Assembly (NCBI RefSeq): GCF_023716865.1
Contig: NZ_CP092417.1
Span: 4,628,001 to 4,692,000, forward strand
Origin: Endozoicomonas sp. SCSIO W0465
Lineage (GTDB): Bacteria > Pseudomonadota > Gammaproteobacteria > Pseudomonadales > Endozoicomonadaceae
DNA: 64,000 nt
Direction of reading: 5' to 3'
The notes under the pieces are model-generated. The model saw only the letters and a program-made list of their open reading frames with translations. It made no database searches and had not been told where the DNA came from. This document shows, piece by piece, positions 17,723-26,716 of the stretch; position 1 is the stretch's first letter; each line of letters starts with the position of its first letter. The position numbers were made by a program, and so were the translations under genes.

Positions 17723-18874
17723 TTACGTTCTACTTGCTAACACTTCCTCGTAACTTGGGGGAGCGCCAGTTGACACCCTGAAGATGACTTCTTCAACTTT
17801 ATCGTTCAGGGCATCAATATCATCTGGTCCATGATAATGAGGTCTCTCGGCAATCCAACTGTTGACAGAGTAATAAAGGCTGAGAAAATTCTCTTTAAAT
17901 GCTGAGTTTTCGGATTGCCGCAGATGCTGACAAAACAATTCAGATTCACAAATCTTTTCCAGCAGAGTTTCTTTAAAAGTGTTAGCAAGACCTTGTGATA
18001 GCTTGTTACAAACAATGGTCAACAGGTTTTCAGCTTCATCACTGCCGGGGGCGCCGGGATCCAGGCGATGGTCACTAAGAAGATGTTCTATCAAAGCCTT
18101 ATTGTTAAACAAAATGGCCTGACCAAGGAGACTAATCCTGATTATTCGATTCCGATCCTCAAATGTCTCAGTTGCCATCCGGTGGGATAATACTGAAGGA
18201 TAAGAATCCATGGCTTTCACACTACAATTAAAATCAAAATAAGTAGACATATTGACGTTAGCTCTACGGTCTTTGATTAACATCAAACACATTTCTGACC
18301 TTTCACTAGATGACCTCGCTTCCATATTTCTATATTCTACGAGTGTCATATTACTAGAATATTTGGCGTTGGGTAGAAATAAATCTTCATTTGGATCTAT
18401 TTTTTCGAAGTGAAGTAATATTTTCAGCGTTTGTTCAGTACAGTAACCAATTGGGAGCTCAGAAATTAGTCTAAATTTTCCTTTAGAGAAGCTAAAGCGA
18501 TTCGGATGAACAAAGTGACATATATCATCTGTACTTGCTCCAAAATTTAACAACGCTTCTAATGCTTGTGGTTGATTATGTTTGAGGGCTTTCATTAAAG
18601 GGGTTTGATTTTTTGACTTACTTCGTATTTCAGTATTTGGAGAAATAAAATTCGCTATATGAGTAATCACTTCTACATCACCAGTCTTTGCTGCTCTTAT
18701 CAAAGCTGATTTCCAGCCTTTTGTATGCAAGGTTACCCGGTTGATTGCATGTTGCCAGGAGGAGCAACGCCGCCCCATAGCCACCATTTGACTTTGTTCA
18801 TCGGTTGTTGGTTGATCGCCGGATACACCGGCATTTGTGGTACTAGTAACAGTAGCGCTGCGTTCAATATTCAT
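17723..18874 (-). CDS. Ankyrin-like effector candidate with C-terminal PPSY motif, copy 3
   Basis: This is the intact third member, again exactly 383 residues, starting MNIERSATVTSTTNAG and ending GAPPSYEEVLASRT with PPSY at 372-375. The ankyrin-like N-terminal and C-terminal regions are strongly conserved with copies 1 and 2. Residues about 118-210 are the most divergent in the family (for example DICHFVHPNRFSFSKGKF). The unit lacks the 212-bp MITE upstream, so it is likely the earliest-diverging unit. Function is inferred as for copy 1: a host WW-domain (Nedd4-like ligase) ligand. Nothing in the sequence identifies the secretion route. Confidence 0.75.
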   Translation of the reverse strand: MNIERSATVTSTTNAGVSGDQPTTDEQSQMVAMGRRCSSWQHAINRVTLHTKGWKSALIRAAKTGDVEVITHIANFISPNTEIRSKSKNQTPLMKALKHNQPQALEALLNFGASTDDICHFVHPNRFSFSKGKFRLISELPIGYCTEQTLKILLHFEKIDPNEDLFLPNAKYSSNMTLVEYRNMEARSSSERSEMCLMLIKDRRANVNMSTYFDFNCSVKAMDSYPSVLSHRMATETFEDRNRIIRISLLGQAILFNNKALIEHLLSDHRLDPGAPGSDEAENLLTIVCNKLSQGLANTFKETLLEKICESELFCQHLRQSENSAFKENFLSLYYSVNSWIAERPHYHGPDDIDALNDKVEEVIFRVSTGAPPSYEEVLASRT

Positions 18875-19164
18875 CGTCTATTCCCTAACAGTAAGTTTGA
18901 TGATTACAGGCCGACCTCCATATGACCAGGAAACTGGCATCGCATAATACTTTAATCATGTTATTTTTTTGGCTCAGAGTGGACTAAGCACCTAAAAGGA
19001 AAGGCCTGTTTTCTACAATTGACACTGATTTCTCATTTAAAAGTTCAAATTTGGTGTTAATTAGTGTCTGTCAGAAAACCCATGAATGATCCGACTCAAC
19101 TGATATGGCAAGACTTTTCCGGTTGGTTAAAGAAGGCCGGCCCCTGCAGGGCCAGCCCGGAAAA

Positions 19165-20130
19165 TCAATGAATTAGCGGGTTGCCTAATGCTTCGCAAGC
19201 ACCGGTCAGGCCAGGGTTGTCGTGAATAATCAGGCTGGTTGGAATAGCGGCCAGATAGCTGGCCATCTTATCATTAACATCAAATGATGTTCTGAAATCT
19301 GATTGAGCGAAAAAATCAGGAAATCGGGGAATGATACCACCGGCAATATAGACACCGCCCTGCGCTCCGGTAGTCAGTGCCGCATTGCTGGCAGCTCTGC
19401 CCAGCAGCTCACAGAAATGCAGCAATGTCTGTTTACAGAGTGACTCTCCATTGAGGGCCTGCGCGGTAATTTCATGATTTCTGAGTTGCTGTGTTTGGCC
19501 GGACAACTCACTATGGGCTTCATAGAGCAGTTCAATGCCCGAACCGCAGAGTACCGATTCCCAGGATACATAGCCCAGTTTCTGCTGAAGAATACGGTGA
19601 ATCTCATTGTCCATTGATGATACGGGAGAAAGTGCAGCATGTCCGCCCTCACCGGGTAACGGCAGCCAGTGGTCGCCTACCTGTTTTAATGCGGCAACGC
19701 CAAGACCGGTACCCGGACCAATAATCAGTTTGGTCGCACCGTCAATGGCTTCCCCGCTGCCAACCTTGATCAGCGAGTCTTCGGGCAGTGCCGGAAGAGC
19801 CAGTGCCTGGGCAGTGAAATCATTAATGACCTTGAATGATCTCAGCCTTAGCGTCGCTTTCATTGCAAACTTGTCAAAGGCCCAGTGGTTATTGGTCATT
19901 TTTATCTGCTGACCATTGACTGGGCAGGCAAATGCCATGCAGGCATCATCCACTTCAACGTGCTGGAGTTTCAGGTAATGCTGGACGGCGTGATCCAGAT
20001 TTTCAAAGTCGTTACAGGCCAGTACTGACACAGAACGGGTTTGCAATTGGCCGTGGAGGGAGAGTGCAAAACGGGCATTGGTACCTCCAATGTCAGCTAC
20101 CAGTGCTAATGAAGAGTTTGGGGTAGGCAT
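19165..20130 (-). CDS. glk: Glucokinase
   Basis: Phosphorylates glucose with ATP to glucose-6-phosphate in the cytosol. About 321 residues from the ATG at 20130 (MPTPNSS), which matches E. coli Glk length; the longer frame from 20163 adds 11 residues without support. Motifs seen: ADIGGTNARFAL (phosphate 1), INDFTAQALALP, GPGTGLGVAAL (phosphate 2 region), the LPGEGGHAAL sugar-binding segment, and the C-terminal YIAGGIIPRF adenosine motif. Stands alone on the minus strand next to the ankyrin array, divergent from prfB. Confidence 0.95.
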   Translation of the reverse strand: MPTPNSSLALVADIGGTNARFALSLHGQLQTRSVSVLACNDFENLDHAVQHYLKLQHVEVDDACMAFACPVNGQQIKMTNNHWAFDKFAMKATLRLRSFKVINDFTAQALALPALPEDSLIKVGSGEAIDGATKLIIGPGTGLGVAALKQVGDHWLPLPGEGGHAALSPVSSMDNEIHRILQQKLGYVSWESVLCGSGIELLYEAHSELSGQTQQLRNHEITAQALNGESLCKQTLLHFCELLGRAASNAALTTGAQGGVYIAGGIIPRFPDFFAQSDFRTSFDVNDKMASYLAAIPTSLIIHDNPGLTGACEALGNPLIH

Positions 20131-20635
20131 TGTGCAGTTGTCTCTGTATATAAATGAGGGCATTTGAGCAATGGTGCATGTTAACTGAAGAGCCAGTGGA
20201 ATCGTAGCCTGCTTTGGCCGGCATTACTTTAAGTGATCAGGGCACCAGTGGATATTCCAACAGTCACAGGATGACTTAATATGACTGGCTGAATATCACC
20301 TCCCGGAATCACCTTCTTTTACTGACCCTTTTACTCTCCGATAAATCCCGACTAATCTCAAATGGACATTTGTTGTTGGTGGACCAGGTTACAATCATTC
20401 CAACCTAAAGCCTATTGTTGTAGTATCGTTTAGTTGTATTACAGGTTCTGGTAATGGCCTTGCATAGGTCGACCAGCCGTTTTTCATGAGCGGTATTTCA
20501 TCGGCAGCCATGTGCTGCCATCTCCACTCCCATTGTATTTTCAGAGCCGTCAGTATTGGTCAGCTCTTGATGGGGCTATGCAATATTCGAATGCAGGTGC
20601 CGTGTGCACCTGACAAAAGTGAGTGATATAGGGCA
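20131..20635. promoter_or_regulatory. Divergent glk / prfB upstream region
   Basis: A 500-bp stretch without a supported gene. One possible sigma70 promoter directed at prfB is TTGTTG (20415-20420), a 16-bp spacer, then TATTAC (20437-20442). It is weak and unproven. No repeat or RNA gene was recognised. Confidence 0.25.
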
Positions 20636-21734
20636 ATGTTTGAAGTCAATCCCATTAAGGAGCGTATCAAGGACCTGACAGCGCGTACTGACGTGCTTAG
20701 GGGGTATCTTTGACTACGCTCACAAAAGTGAGCGGTTACAGGAAGTAGAACGGGAGCTGGAAGACCCGAATGTCTGGAATGATCCGGAGTACGCCCAGAA
20801 GCTGGGTAAAGAACGCTCCACCCTGGAAACGATTGTATCGACCATTGATGAGCTGACCGACGGTCTGGGCGATTCAGAAGAACTGCTGGAAATGTCGGTA
20901 GAAGAAGAAGACGAAGAGGGTGTCCGGGGCGTTGTGGATGAACTTGATGAGCTGGCCCAGAAACTGGAAGTGCTTGAGTTCCGTCGTATGTTCTCCGGTG
21001 ACATGGATCCTAACAATGCCTTTCTTGATATTCAGGCCGGCTCCGGGGGTACTGAGGCCCAGGACTGGGCCAATATGCTGTTGAGAATGTACCTGCGCTG
21101 GGGCGAGGCCAACGGTTTTAAAACGGACATCATTGAAGTTTCTGCCGGTGAAGTGGCCGGTATCAAATCGGCAACGGTTCAGTTTATCGGGGATTATGCG
21201 TTCGGCTGGTTGAGAACTGAAATTGGCGTTCATCGCCTGGTTCGCAAATCACCGTTTGACTCCGGTAATCGTCGCCATACCTCATTTGCTTCTGTCTTCG
21301 TTTCTCCTGAGATTGATGACAATATCGATATCGAAATCAACCCGGCAGATCTGCGTGTTGATACCTACCGTTCCAGTGGCGCCGGTGGACAGCACGTAAA
21401 CACCACCGACTCCGCTGTTCGTATTACCCACGCGCCAACCGGAATTGTTGTACAGTGTCAGAATCAGCGTTCCCAACATCAGAATAAAGATAAGGCGATG
21501 CAACAGCTGAAGGCCAAGCTTTATGAAATGGAGATGCAAAAGCGAACGGCGGAGTCTCAGGCGATGGAAGATTCCAAATCAGACATCGGCTGGGGTAGTC
21601 AGATTCGCTCCTATGTCCTTGATGACTCCCGTATCAAGGATCTGCGTACCGGCGTTGAAACCCGGAATACCCAGTCCGTGTTGGATGGAGATCTGAACAA
21701 GTTCATTGAAGCGAGCCTGAAAAAAGGTCTGTAA
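20636..21734 (+). CDS. prfB: Peptide chain release factor 2, programmed +1 frameshift
   Basis: RF2 recognises UGA and UAA and triggers peptide release. Translation starts at ATG 20636, reaches an in-frame TGA at codon 26 (20711-20713), and must shift +1 to continue GAC TAC GCT from 20712. The rest of the protein reads open to 21734. The SPF anticodon tripeptide is seen in RKSPFDSGN, and the catalytic GGQ loop in SSGAGGQHVNTTDSA. About 365 residues, the normal length. lysS follows after 15 bases, reproducing the prfB-lysS operon of E. coli. Confidence 0.96.
20699..20713 (+). promoter_or_regulatory. prfB programmed frameshift site
   Basis: An internal Shine-Dalgarno-like AGGGGG (20699-20704) lies just upstream of the slippery CTT TGA C. 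This is the classic autoregulatory arrangement: when RF2 is scarce, the ribosome pauses at UGA and slips +1 to make more RF2. Confidence 0.95.
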
Positions 21735-21749
21735 CTGGAAGAATATCTT

Positions 21750-23270
21750 ATGTCTGAAGAACATTTTTTGTCAGAACAGCTGCTGGATGAAAAGGCTGCT
21801 GAAGCCCGGGAAGATAATCGCCTGGTTGCCCTGCGTCGGGAAAAACTGGCGGCCATTCGTGAAAAAGGAGTGGCATTCCCGAATAAATTCCGTCGTGATT
21901 CATTGGCTGGCGATCTTCAGGAGCGGTTCAAAGATCATGATAAGGCTGCTCTGGAAGGCCTGAACCTCCACGTTAAAGTAGCTGGCCGCATTATGCTGAA
22001 CCGTGGCGCGTTCATGGAACTGCAGGACATGTCTGGCCGTATTCAGCTTTATGTGAACCGCAAGCAGTTACCGAAAGAGACTCTGGATGCAATCAAGACC
22101 TGGGACCTGGGTGACATTATCGGTGTAGAAGGTATTGTTCAACGTTCAGGTAAAGGCGACCTTTATGTTGACATGACTGCTGTTCAGCTATTGACCAAGT
22201 CTCTGCGTCCATTGCCAGAAAAGCATAAAGGCCTCACCGATACCGAGCAGCGATACCGTCAGCGTTATGTTGACCTGATTACCAGCGAACAGTCCCGGGA
22301 AACCTTCCGGATTCGTTCCAGAATTATTCAGGGTATTCGTAACTACTTCCTGGGGCAGGACTTTATGGAAGTCGAGACGCCAATGCTGCAAGTGATTCCG
22401 GGCGGTGCGACGGCCAGGCCATTTGTGACCCATCACAACGCACTGGATATCGATATGTATCTTCGTATCGCTCCGGAACTGTATCTGAAGCGCGTGGTCG
22501 TTGGTGGTTTTGAACGGGTATTTGAGATTAACCGGAACTTCCGCAATGAGGGACTGTCTACTAGACATAACCCGGAATTCACGATGATTGAATTCTATCA
22601 GGCTTATGCGGATTACACCGATATGATGGATCATACTGAAGCCATGTTGAAGCAGCTGGCTCAGGATGTTCTGGGTAAAACTGAGTTCGAGTACCAGGGG
22701 CAGATGATCGATTTTGGCAAGCCGTTTGTGCGGATGTCGGTATTTGAGTCTATCTTGCATTTCAACCCGGATCTTGATGCCTCGGATATTGACAATCTGG
22801 AATCAGCAATACAGGTTGCCGGGAAACTGGGCATTGATGTGAAGCCGATCTGGGGGCTTGGCAAGGTTCAGACGGAAATTTTTGATGAAACGGTGGAGCA
22901 TCACTTGCTTAACCCTACTTTTATCACAGATTATCCGACCGAAGTTTCACCTCTGTCCCGTAAAAATGACGACAACCCCTTTGTTACCGAGCGCTTTGAG
23001 TTCTTTGTCGGGGGTCGTGAAATCGCTAATGGCTTCTCTGAGCTGAATGACTCAGAAGACCAGGCTGAGCGTTTCAGACAGCAGGTAGCTGAAAAGGATG
23101 CCGGGGATATTGAGGCAATGCATTATGATGCAGACTACATCAATGCACTTGAATACGGTCTGCCTCCAACAGCCGGGGAAGGTATTGGTATTGACCGGCT
23201 GGTGATGCTGTTTACGGATGCGCCGTCGATCAGGGATGTATTATTGTTCCCGCATATGCGTCCTCAGTAG
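21750..23270 (+). CDS. lysS: Lysine--tRNA ligase, class II
   Basis: Charges tRNA-Lys. 506 residues, same size as E. coli LysS (505). The N-terminal OB-fold anticodon-binding domain (VAGRIMLNRGAFMELQD, residues about 70-150) is followed by the class II catalytic core: motif 2 in FEINRNFRNEGLSTRHNPEFT and motif 3 in GEGIGIDRLVML near the end. The start at ATG 21750 is 15 bases after prfB, so it is probably co-transcribed with it. Confidence 0.97.
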   Translation: MSEEHFLSEQLLDEKAAEAREDNRLVALRREKLAAIREKGVAFPNKFRRDSLAGDLQERFKDHDKAALEGLNLHVKVAGRIMLNRGAFMELQDMSGRIQLYVNRKQLPKETLDAIKTWDLGDIIGVEGIVQRSGKGDLYVDMTAVQLLTKSLRPLPEKHKGLTDTEQRYRQRYVDLITSEQSRETFRIRSRIIQGIRNYFLGQDFMEVETPMLQVIPGGATARPFVTHHNALDIDMYLRIAPELYLKRVVVGGFERVFEINRNFRNEGLSTRHNPEFTMIEFYQAYADYTDMMDHTEAMLKQLAQDVLGKTEFEYQGQMIDFGKPFVRMSVFESILHFNPDLDASDIDNLESAIQVAGKLGIDVKPIWGLGKVQTEIFDETVEHHLLNPTFITDYPTEVSPLSRKNDDNPFVTERFEFFVGGREIANGFSELNDSEDQAERFRQQVAEKDAGDIEAMHYDADYINALEYGLPPTAGEGIGIDRLVMLFTDAPSIRDVLLFPHMRPQ

Positions 23271-23442
23271 ATATAGATGCCGGGGGTTATTGTGTATCAA
23301 GTTTGTACTGGCCAAATGTTTGAATCGGCGATGTAGGTTACCGTTTACACTGGTTTCTGATTATCTACCGTCGGATTACTGTATTCGCAATTACATACTG
23401 GTCTCAATGACTTTCCGGGATGCTGATATTTCAGAATCTATG

Positions 23443-23469
23443 ACATGAGCAGGCCAGGCCTGCTCATGT
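23443..23469. terminator. Palindrome downstream of lysS, probable terminator
   Basis: A perfect 13-bp inverted repeat, ACATGAGCAGGCC / GGCCTGCTCATGT, is separated by one base. There is no long T-run, but its position 170 bp after lysS and before the TetR gene suggests a transcription end or mRNA-stabilising hairpin. It could also be an operator for a dimeric regulator such as the nearby TetR protein. Confidence 0.5.
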
Positions 23470-23481
23470 AGTATCTGAGGA

Positions 23482-23706
23482 GTGGAACCTGAATTTGAGT
23501 TGATGCGCTTTGCTGGTGAAGCCAGGAAGTTACCAGTCGCTAATCGGCCTGTATATGGATATATGGGCAATGCTGCCAGGTATGGCAGCCTGATCATCCT
23601 GAATAGTTACAGGGCCGGTTTCAGACATATGGTTGATTTCTGTACTAAGATGCATGTTCAAGCGATGGTACTGGACGAACGCTATAAAACAATCAGGCAA
23701 CTGTAA
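23482..23706 (+). CDS. Small hypothetical ORF before the TetR gene
   Basis: A 74-residue open frame from GTG 23482 (or ATG 23503) ends 12 bases before the TetR gene. AGGAG lies immediately before the GTG, too close for normal initiation. The protein shows no recognised domain. It may be a short leader gene or simply chance. Confidence 0.25.
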   Translation: MEPEFELMRFAGEARKLPVANRPVYGYMGNAARYGSLIILNSYRAGFRHMVDFCTKMHVQAMVLDERYKTIRQL

Positions 23707-23718
23707 GGCAGTCTTATT

Positions 23719-24453
23719 ATGGTTTCAACAATGGATTCCTCATCAGAAGGCAAGAAAAGCTCTGGTAAGCACGTCACTGGTATGGAGTTGAAATATCAGG
23801 GGCGTAAAACCAGTCGAGCCAATAGTGAACAGCGCCGTCGTACAATACTTGAGGCGGCACTAAGAATCGTAGTCAGAGACGGAGTCAGGGGGGTTCGTCA
23901 TCGCGCTGTCGCCAAGGAAGCCAATGTACCGCTTTCTGCAACCACCTATTATTTCAAAGATATTACCGATCTGATTACCGATACCTTTACTTTGTTTGTT
24001 GAGATGGGGGCACAGAAATTCAAGGCCTATTGGGAAGAGTCTGACAGTATGCTGAAAATGGCCATGAAAGAGCTTGAGCCATCCGATAGGACAAGTCGTC
24101 AGGTATTTGCTGATCGGATCAGCAACCTCGCCATAGAGTATGTTCTGATTCAGCTTAAAGAGCACCGTGACTATCTGATTGCAGAGCGTGCTTTCCAGCA
24201 GGAATGCCTGCGTAACGAAAACCTGAGACCTATCGCTTTCAGTCACCAGAAATTCTTTCTTGATAGTCTCGAAACGTTCTTTTCAAGAATCGGCTCTAAC
24301 CATCCTGATATTGATGCTGAATTGTTTGCCAGTATTATCCTTCACGTTGAGTATCAGGGATTAGTTGCCGGTTTTGAAGACGAAAGAACAGCTGGCAGGC
24401 TCAGGATAATGCTCAAACGTCAGATAGAGCTGATGCTCGGTATATATAATTAG
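23719..24453 (+). CDS. TetR/AcrR-family transcriptional regulator
   Basis: A 244-residue dimeric DNA-binding repressor. An N-terminal basic extension of about 35 residues precedes the helix-turn-helix domain at about 38-85: RRTILEAALRIVVRDGVRGVRHRAVAKEA, then VPLSATTYYFKD, the typical TetR recognition-helix end. The C-terminal all-helical domain would bind a ligand that is unknown. Target genes are not apparent. The 13-bp palindrome at 23443-23469, about 250 bp upstream, is a candidate operator. Confidence 0.85.
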   Translation: MVSTMDSSSEGKKSSGKHVTGMELKYQGRKTSRANSEQRRRTILEAALRIVVRDGVRGVRHRAVAKEANVPLSATTYYFKDITDLITDTFTLFVEMGAQKFKAYWEESDSMLKMAMKELEPSDRTSRQVFADRISNLAIEYVLIQLKEHRDYLIAERAFQQECLRNENLRPIAFSHQKFFLDSLETFFSRIGSNHPDIDAELFASIILHVEYQGLVAGFEDERTAGRLRIMLKRQIELMLGIYN

Positions 24454-24522
24454 CTGTCTTTATTTGCATCCAGGCGGTTGTGATAATACCCATCAGACAA
24501 ATAGATCGCCTGTCTTTTCTGA

Positions 24523-24634
24523 AGGTGAAAGTCTCATACTGACTATTTTTCTGGTTTTTTCATCCATGGGGTAGCCCAAAGCAACTAACTTCGTCTGCCC
24601 TGAAAAAGTACCAGTCAATATCAGGCTTTCACCC
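24523..24634. mobile_element. ~112-bp MITE with ends like the ISKra4-family IS of this window
   Basis: The left end GGTGAAAGTCTCATACTGA and the right end (complement of TCAATATCAGGCTTTCACCC) each match the 21-bp ends of the IS at 14886-16492 at about 18 of 21 positions. The interior is only about 70 bp and noncoding. This indicates a non-autonomous derivative that the same transposase family could move. No clear target duplication was seen. The rest of 24454-24772 holds no supported gene. Confidence 0.7.
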
Positions 24635-24772
24635 ATTTGAAAATAGCTGTTTTTGTTAGAAAAACACAAAGAAAGCTTTCTTTCTCGTCCTCTTGTATAT
24701 CGCTGCATTTGTGTTGTTGATAGATATTAAAATATCGGACATTCCCTCTTTCCTGCATGCGATCTCGTTTTT

Positions 24773-25774
24773 TTAATGCCAGAGGATTGGGAATTCAAGC
24801 ATACCGACGGTGCTGTTGTGGTCGGAGATGAACAGCTGTGTAATATCCAGCTCTTCCATGAAGCCAAAAACTAAAATTGCACTTGAAAGACTTGCCTCAT
24901 TCGTATCGCCGGAGGAGGCCTGATCCAGGATAAACTGCTCAAGCTTGCCCTTGTCCAATGACATTATGTGCCCGGCGATATCTTCTGCGAAACCTTCCTG
25001 AAATACCGGGCCAATACCGGTTATTTTTACCTTATCTTTTTTCAATTCTTTACGAATAACGTCCGGAGTTCTGCGGGCAAGATATCGCGCAAAGCGGATA
25101 CCTGCCTCGAGTTCTTTAGTTGATACGGGGGATAGTGAACCTGGAAAATGCATTGGTCTATTCTGGACAACTTCCTTCAGATAATTCATGAAGGAAACAA
25201 AACCAAAATCACTTTTGTGGACAAATGGGCCTGTTTCAGAATCCGAGATAATCAACTGGAAACTCTCTTTTCCAATATCCCAGACAACAGGGGTTTCAGA
25301 GTTGTCTGTTGCCGTGAAAGCAGAGAAAAAGTCCATTCGATCCGCCTCATCAGGGGACAGAATCCGGATATCGATGCCTGTTGTGCGCCGCACTTGCTCT
25401 ACCAGCTCTTCGGCGTTATGTGCCTCCCTGAAAATATCCATGGCAACGGCCCTTACTTTTACAACCTTAAAGTGTTCCTGCCGGGTGCGCAGTTTTTCAA
25501 AGAGCCTCTGAGCCTTTTTCAGCATATCGTTGCTGAATAACCGGTTGTCACTGGATGACAGATCATCGTAGAAACCGGCTTCCAGTGAACCGTAATCAAG
25601 ATGACGGTAGATTTTGTCAGTCTTCCCGTTTACGTCTGCAATGGCGAACTGGATAGTGTTGGCATGAATTTCAATGGCCATCCTGCGTTCGAGTTTTGCT
25701 GTGGCCGGTTGGCAAGTAAAAAGAAGGACTAAAGCAGAAAAAACGCCAATGGTTACTTTATTTAAGAGTTGCAT
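24773..25774 (-). CDS. Exported Ppx/GppA-like protein with degenerate nucleotide-binding motifs
   Basis: About 333 residues from ATG 25774 (MQLLNKV). An N-terminal signal peptide is evident (KVTIGVFSALVLLFTCQ, cleavage near PATA-K). The body follows the exopolyphosphatase / pppGpp phosphatase fold: MAIEIHANTIQFAIADVNGK in place of the usual AxDIGSNSxxL phosphate-1 loop, VRAVAMDIFREAHNAEELV, ILSPDEADRMDFFSAF for the LSGxEEAxLxYxG motif, and VVWDIGKESFQLIISD for vxDIGGGSxEL. The key Gly/Ser residues are changed. A periplasmic location and altered loops argue against the usual polyphosphate or (p)ppGpp phosphatase role. It may be a sensor or a divergent enzyme. Confidence 0.7.
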   Translation of the reverse strand: MQLLNKVTIGVFSALVLLFTCQPATAKLERRMAIEIHANTIQFAIADVNGKTDKIYRHLDYGSLEAGFYDDLSSSDNRLFSNDMLKKAQRLFEKLRTRQEHFKVVKVRAVAMDIFREAHNAEELVEQVRRTTGIDIRILSPDEADRMDFFSAFTATDNSETPVVWDIGKESFQLIISDSETGPFVHKSDFGFVSFMNYLKEVVQNRPMHFPGSLSPVSTKELEAGIRFARYLARRTPDVIRKELKKDKVKITGIGPVFQEGFAEDIAGHIMSLDKGKLEQFILDQASSGDTNEASLSSAILVFGFMEELDITQLFISDHNSTVGMLEFPILWH

Positions 25775-25939
25775 TGTACTGAAGGCTATCCATAACAAAG
25801 GCTCAATGCCGTGGTTGTTATTAGTAAAAATGATGCTGTGCTAAAGTGCGTAAGCCGAAAAGGAGTGTAGTTGTCTCTAACGCGTTTGAAGGTAAGTTAT
25901 TTGTCAATATCATGTGGACAATAGGTCAGAGGTAGGGTG

Positions 25940-26626
25940 ATGCCAGAGATCAAATTGGAGCCTTCCTGGAAAGCCAGGCTTCAGGATGAATTTACCAAAG
26001 AGTATATGCAGACCCTTCGCCGCTTTCTGCAAGCTGAAAAGGCGCTGGGAAAAATGATTTACCCCAAAGGGGGAGAATACTTCCGGGCCATGGACCTGAC
26101 ACCCTTTGAACAGGTCAAAGTAGTGATCCTTGGACAGGACCCTTATCACGGGCCGGGTCAGGCTCATGGGTTGAGTTTTTCAGTACGTCCGGAAATTGCC
26201 ATTCCTCCATCGCTGGTTAACATGTACAAAGAACTGGAGTCAGATTTGGGAATTCCGCCAGCCCATCATGGTTTTCTCGAACACTGGGCCCAACAGGGGG
26301 TGTTACTGCTTAACAGTGTGTTGACTGTCGAGCACAAGCAGGCCGCTTCTCACCAGGGCAGAGGTTGGGAGGCATTCACTGACCGCATCGTTGCGGCTTT
26401 GAATGAGCAGCGAGAGCATATTGTTTTTATTCTGTGGGGCAGTTACGCACAGAAAAAAGGACGATTTATCGATGCCCAAAAACACCTGGTTCTGAAATCG
26501 GTTCACCCTTCGCCACTATCAGCCTATCGAGGTTTTTTTGGCAGCAGACCTTTTTCAAAGAGCAATGATTATCTGTCCAGTCATGGAATACCGCCTGTAG
26601 ACTGGCAACTGCCACCAGTGAATTGA
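25940..26626 (+). CDS. ung: Uracil-DNA glycosylase, family 1
   Basis: Removes uracil from DNA as the first step of base excision repair. 228 residues from ATG 25940, with AGAGGTAGG just upstream; GTG 25937 is less likely. Family 1 motifs are complete: GQDPYHGPGQAHGLSFS with the catalytic Asp, PPSLVNMYKEL, GVLLLNSVLTVE, FILWGSYAQKKG and the HPSPLSAYRGFFGSRPFS leucine-loop motif. Standard length. Confidence 0.97.
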   Translation: MPEIKLEPSWKARLQDEFTKEYMQTLRRFLQAEKALGKMIYPKGGEYFRAMDLTPFEQVKVVILGQDPYHGPGQAHGLSFSVRPEIAIPPSLVNMYKELESDLGIPPAHHGFLEHWAQQGVLLLNSVLTVEHKQAASHQGRGWEAFTDRIVAALNEQREHIVFILWGSYAQKKGRFIDAQKHLVLKSVHPSPLSAYRGFFGSRPFSKSNDYLSSHGIPPVDWQLPPVN

Positions 26627-26716
26627 CTGATGATGTTTTGTTCTATGGATTGCGTTCAATTTGACGGACTGTGCTGCCTCTTCTTTATATAACGATTATC
26701 TCATTACCTGAGAGTG

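Larger units (their letters stand above)
11902..19069. repeat. Three tandem units of the PPxY-ankyrin gene
   Basis: The string beginning GTCAGAAAACCCAT recurs at 11902, 13773, 17422 and 19070, marking three direct tandem units: 11902-13772, 13773-17421 and 17422-19069. Each unit holds about 300 bp of conserved 3' flank (including GTGTATACATAAATTCTGAT), one 1152-bp gene on the minus strand, and a shared 5' flank (GATGGTTACAGGCCGACC). Units 1 and 2 also share a 212-bp insertion that unit 3 lacks. The larger size of unit 2 is explained by its two additional insertions. The start of the window 11758-12204 is covered by unit 1's 3' flank and holds no supported gene. Confidence 0.9.
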
